Part shown: positions 7,364-8,486 of the stretch, in pieces
Layout of the letters: each line of letters starts with the position of its first letter
Numbering within the stretch: the stretch's first letter is position 1
Assembly: GCA_027485365.1 (NCBI GenBank)
Contig: JAIXRD010000268.1
Coordinates: 1 to 8,486, forward strand
Source: Cryomorphaceae bacterium
Lineage (GTDB): Bacteria > Bacteroidota > Bacteroidia > Flavobacteriales_D > Crocinitomicaceae
Direction: 5' to 3'
DNA length: 8,486 nucleotides
Position numbers and translations under genes: made by a program
Notes under the pieces: model-generated
What the model saw: the letters and a program-made list of their open reading frames with translations, nothing else
Database searches by the model: none
What the model was told of the DNA's origin: nothing

Positions 7364-7393
7364 ATCCCTCGTTCGAAAGAACGGGGGATTTTT
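7364..7393 (+). terminator. Rho-independent terminator after the giant gene
   Basis: An 11-bp stem (ATCCCTCGTTC paired with GAACGGGGGAT, one T-G pair) with a GAAA tetraloop (7375-7378) is followed by a T run (7389-7393). It lies 25 bases after the stop codon. The stem is long and partly GC-rich in an otherwise AT-rich spacer, so termination here is well supported. After it, 7394-7546 shows no gene and no clear promoter. Confidence 0.9.
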
Positions 7394-7546
7394 AATGAAC
7401 ACCAATCCTATCGAGTGATTACATGGTCCATAATCCAAGACATCTCCTAAAGGTCAATTTCTGCACGATAAAGACGTACTTATGTCACATTATATTTATA
7501 GTCTCATAAACAAATCGTATTTTTACTTAATACGTAATGTAATACT

Positions 7547-7948
7547 ATGTGTCTTAAATTTTGTCTACTGACCCTTGCTATTGCGCTCTCATTACGCGCC
7601 TTATCGTTAACGACAGCCAAGCCGATTAACTCCAAGTATTTGATATACTTGAGTCACAATGCTGATTCTATAATTCGAACATCAGGCTATTTTTCGGTTC
7701 ATCCCAATGTGGCATATGGAACATTTCAGGTAATATTGAATGATAAAGAGCTCATCGGTAATGCCATCTTATTAGTGAAAGATGCCAATGGCAAAGAAAC
7801 TTTAAAAAGAGCAGTGGAAGTAAAGCCAGGAATAAATTTCTTTAGTCTAAATGACCCTAAATTCGCTCAAGGGAATTATTTTATTTCAATCATTAACGGC
7901 AATAAAGCTTCCGTCGAATTAAAAGGGATATTAGGGTCCGAAAAATAA
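7547..7948 (+). CDS. Small secreted-type ORF made almost only of a diverged T9SS sorting domain
   Basis: It encodes 133 residues. The ATG follows an in-frame stop at 7535-7537, so no longer start exists. There is no Shine-Dalgarno sequence, as usual for Bacteroidota. Residues 1-20 (MCLKFCLLTLAIALSLRALS) look like a signal peptide. From GYFSVHPN (7685) to the end it aligns without gaps to the giant protein's C-terminus: about 43 of 84 residues are identical by hand count, including FQVILNDK, VKD and EVKPGIN. The key YPNP has become HPNV, and the C-terminus has extra residues (GSEK). Only about 25 residues lie between signal and sorting domain. It may be a decayed remnant of a larger gene, a minimal T9SS cargo, or an untranslated leftover of a duplication. 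No promoter is evident upstream. Confidence 0.55.
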   Translation: MCLKFCLLTLAIALSLRALSLTTAKPINSKYLIYLSHNADSIIRTSGYFSVHPNVAYGTFQVILNDKELIGNAILLVKDANGKETLKRAVEVKPGINFFSLNDPKFAQGNYFISIINGNKASVELKGILGSEK

Positions 7949-7967
7949 TTTTAGTAATAGAATTATT
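7944..7967 (+). terminator. Possible weak AT-only hairpin at the end of the small ORF
   Basis: AATAATT (7944-7950) pairs perfectly with AATTATT (7961-7967) across a 10-base loop, followed by GTTTTA. It overlaps the stop codon TAA 7946-7948. With no GC pairs it would be unstable, so it may be chance in AT-rich DNA. Confidence 0.25.
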
Positions 7968-8031
7968 GTTTTACATCCTAAATTGCTATAGAATTATCTT
8001 AAGTATGATTCTCCTTTAATTTTATTTTCAT

Positions 8032-8046
8032 AGAATCACCGATTCT
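8032..8046. repeat. Small inverted repeat in the AT-rich spacer
   Basis: AGAATC and GATTCT form a perfect 6-bp inverted repeat around ACC, followed by a short T-rich stretch. It could be a weak terminator or an operator-like site upstream of the next gene; nothing decides between these. The rest of 7968-8118 shows no gene. Confidence 0.3.
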
Positions 8047-8118
8047 TTATAAAACCAAATTAACACTTAGGTTATATTAAAATAATATATATTCTTACGA
8101 AGCACCTTTGATTAGCTG

Positions 8119-8126
8119 TAACTTTG
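8119..8126 (+). promoter_or_regulatory. Bacteroidetes-type -7 promoter element
   Basis: TAACTTTG matches the TAnnTTTG -7 consensus of the Bacteroidota primary sigma factor exactly. It lies 38 bases before the ATG at 8165, giving a short leader of about 30 bases. The matching -33 TTTG is not seen at the usual 19-21 base spacing; TTA at 8095-8097 is the nearest weak match. It most likely drives the gene at 8165. Confidence 0.6.
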
Positions 8127-8164
8127 TGTCTGATTAGACTAAAAGCACGAAATAACTATCAAAT

Positions 8165-8486
8165 ATGAAAAAATTAATTTTAATTTCAATTGTCTTGTTG
8201 TTAACAAGAATGAATGCTTTTTCAATTGATTATTATTGGGTCGGAGGTACGGGAAACTGGAGCGATATCAACCGATGGTCCCTCTCAGATGGTGGAGCTG
8301 GCGGTGCTGGTGTTCCAGGTGTTAATGATAACACTTTTTTTACAAACAACTCATTCTCATCGGTTAATCAGACGGTTACTTTGAATATTGCTAATGCGAA
8401 TTGCAATAACATGACATGGAGTGTAACGCAGAACAATCCAAACTTTGCCTCATCGAGTTCTGCAAACAATTTGAATATCTATGGGA
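8165..8486 (+). CDS. Secreted surface protein with W-V-G-G-TG-x-WS domain, N-terminal part (3' partial)
   Basis: ATG at 8165 opens a frame with no stop to the end of the window (107 complete codons). Residues 1-19 (MKKLILISIVLLLTRMNAF) form a typical signal peptide: two Lys, a hydrophobic core, and likely cleavage near NAFS. The mature part starts at once with DYYWVGGTGNWSD, then RWS, a Gly/Ala linker, VPGVNDNTFF, and Asn/Ser/Thr-rich strands. The W-x-G-G-TG-x-WS ... W ... P-x-x-x-D-x-x-F pattern is a recurrent N-terminal module of large Bacteroidota adhesins and T9SS cargo, and the giant gene carries a related copy at 5710-5763. The rest of the protein is outside the window, so a C-terminal sorting domain is expected but unseen. 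The start is supported by the signal peptide and the -7 element at 8119-8126; the site AAATATG has no Shine-Dalgarno. Confidence 0.88.
   Translation, partial: MKKLILISIVLLLTRMNAFSIDYYWVGGTGNWSDINRWSLSDGGAGGAGVPGVNDNTFFTNNSFSSVNQTVTLNIANANCNNMTWSVTQNNPNFASSSSANNLNIYG

Noticed and set aside
8107..8110. TTTG as the -33 box of the promoter for the last gene
   Set aside because: It lies only 8 bases before the -7 element, far short of the usual 19-21 base spacing.

Overview
The window comes from the surface and secreted protein repertoire of a member of the Bacteroidota. The evidence is a C-terminal type IX secretion (T9SS) type A sorting domain, Bacteroidetes-style Ig-like (CHU_C-associated) repeats, no Shine-Dalgarno sequences, and a TAnnTTTG -7 element. 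Order and family cannot be fixed from this sequence. The style would suit Flavobacteriales or Cytophagales relatives.

Layout, all on the + strand. (1) Positions 1-7338 hold the 3' part (2445 codons) of a giant secreted adhesin-like gene whose start lies upstream of the window. It encodes eleven Ig-like repeats of about 77-79 residues. Four of these (R4, R8, R9, R10) are interrupted at the same loop by large inserted domains: one Cys-rich beta module and three glycine-rich domains. A PKD/Ig-like domain, a long beta-rich segment, an FnIII-like domain and a T9SS sorting domain follow. (2) A strong Rho-independent terminator lies at 7364-7393. (3) A small ORF at 7547-7948 has a signal-peptide-like start and then almost only a sorting domain, a diverged copy of the giant protein's own C-terminus. 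(4) An AT-rich gap at 7949-8164 carries two small inverted repeats and a Bacteroidetes-type -7 element. (5) The 5' part of another secreted protein gene begins at 8165 and runs off the end.

How the parts relate: the two long genes look like separately transcribed cell-surface or secreted proteins sharing a W-x-G-x-TG-x-x-WS module. The small ORF between them is probably a remnant or a minimal T9SS cargo. No enzyme, RNA gene, mobile element or CRISPR array is visible.

The most notable point is the architecture of the giant protein. Complete glycine-rich domains are nested between the two conserved cysteines of Ig-like repeats. One of them (3226-4026) carries motifs strongly resembling the glycine-rich ligand-binding domain of the animal receptor kinases ALK and LTK.
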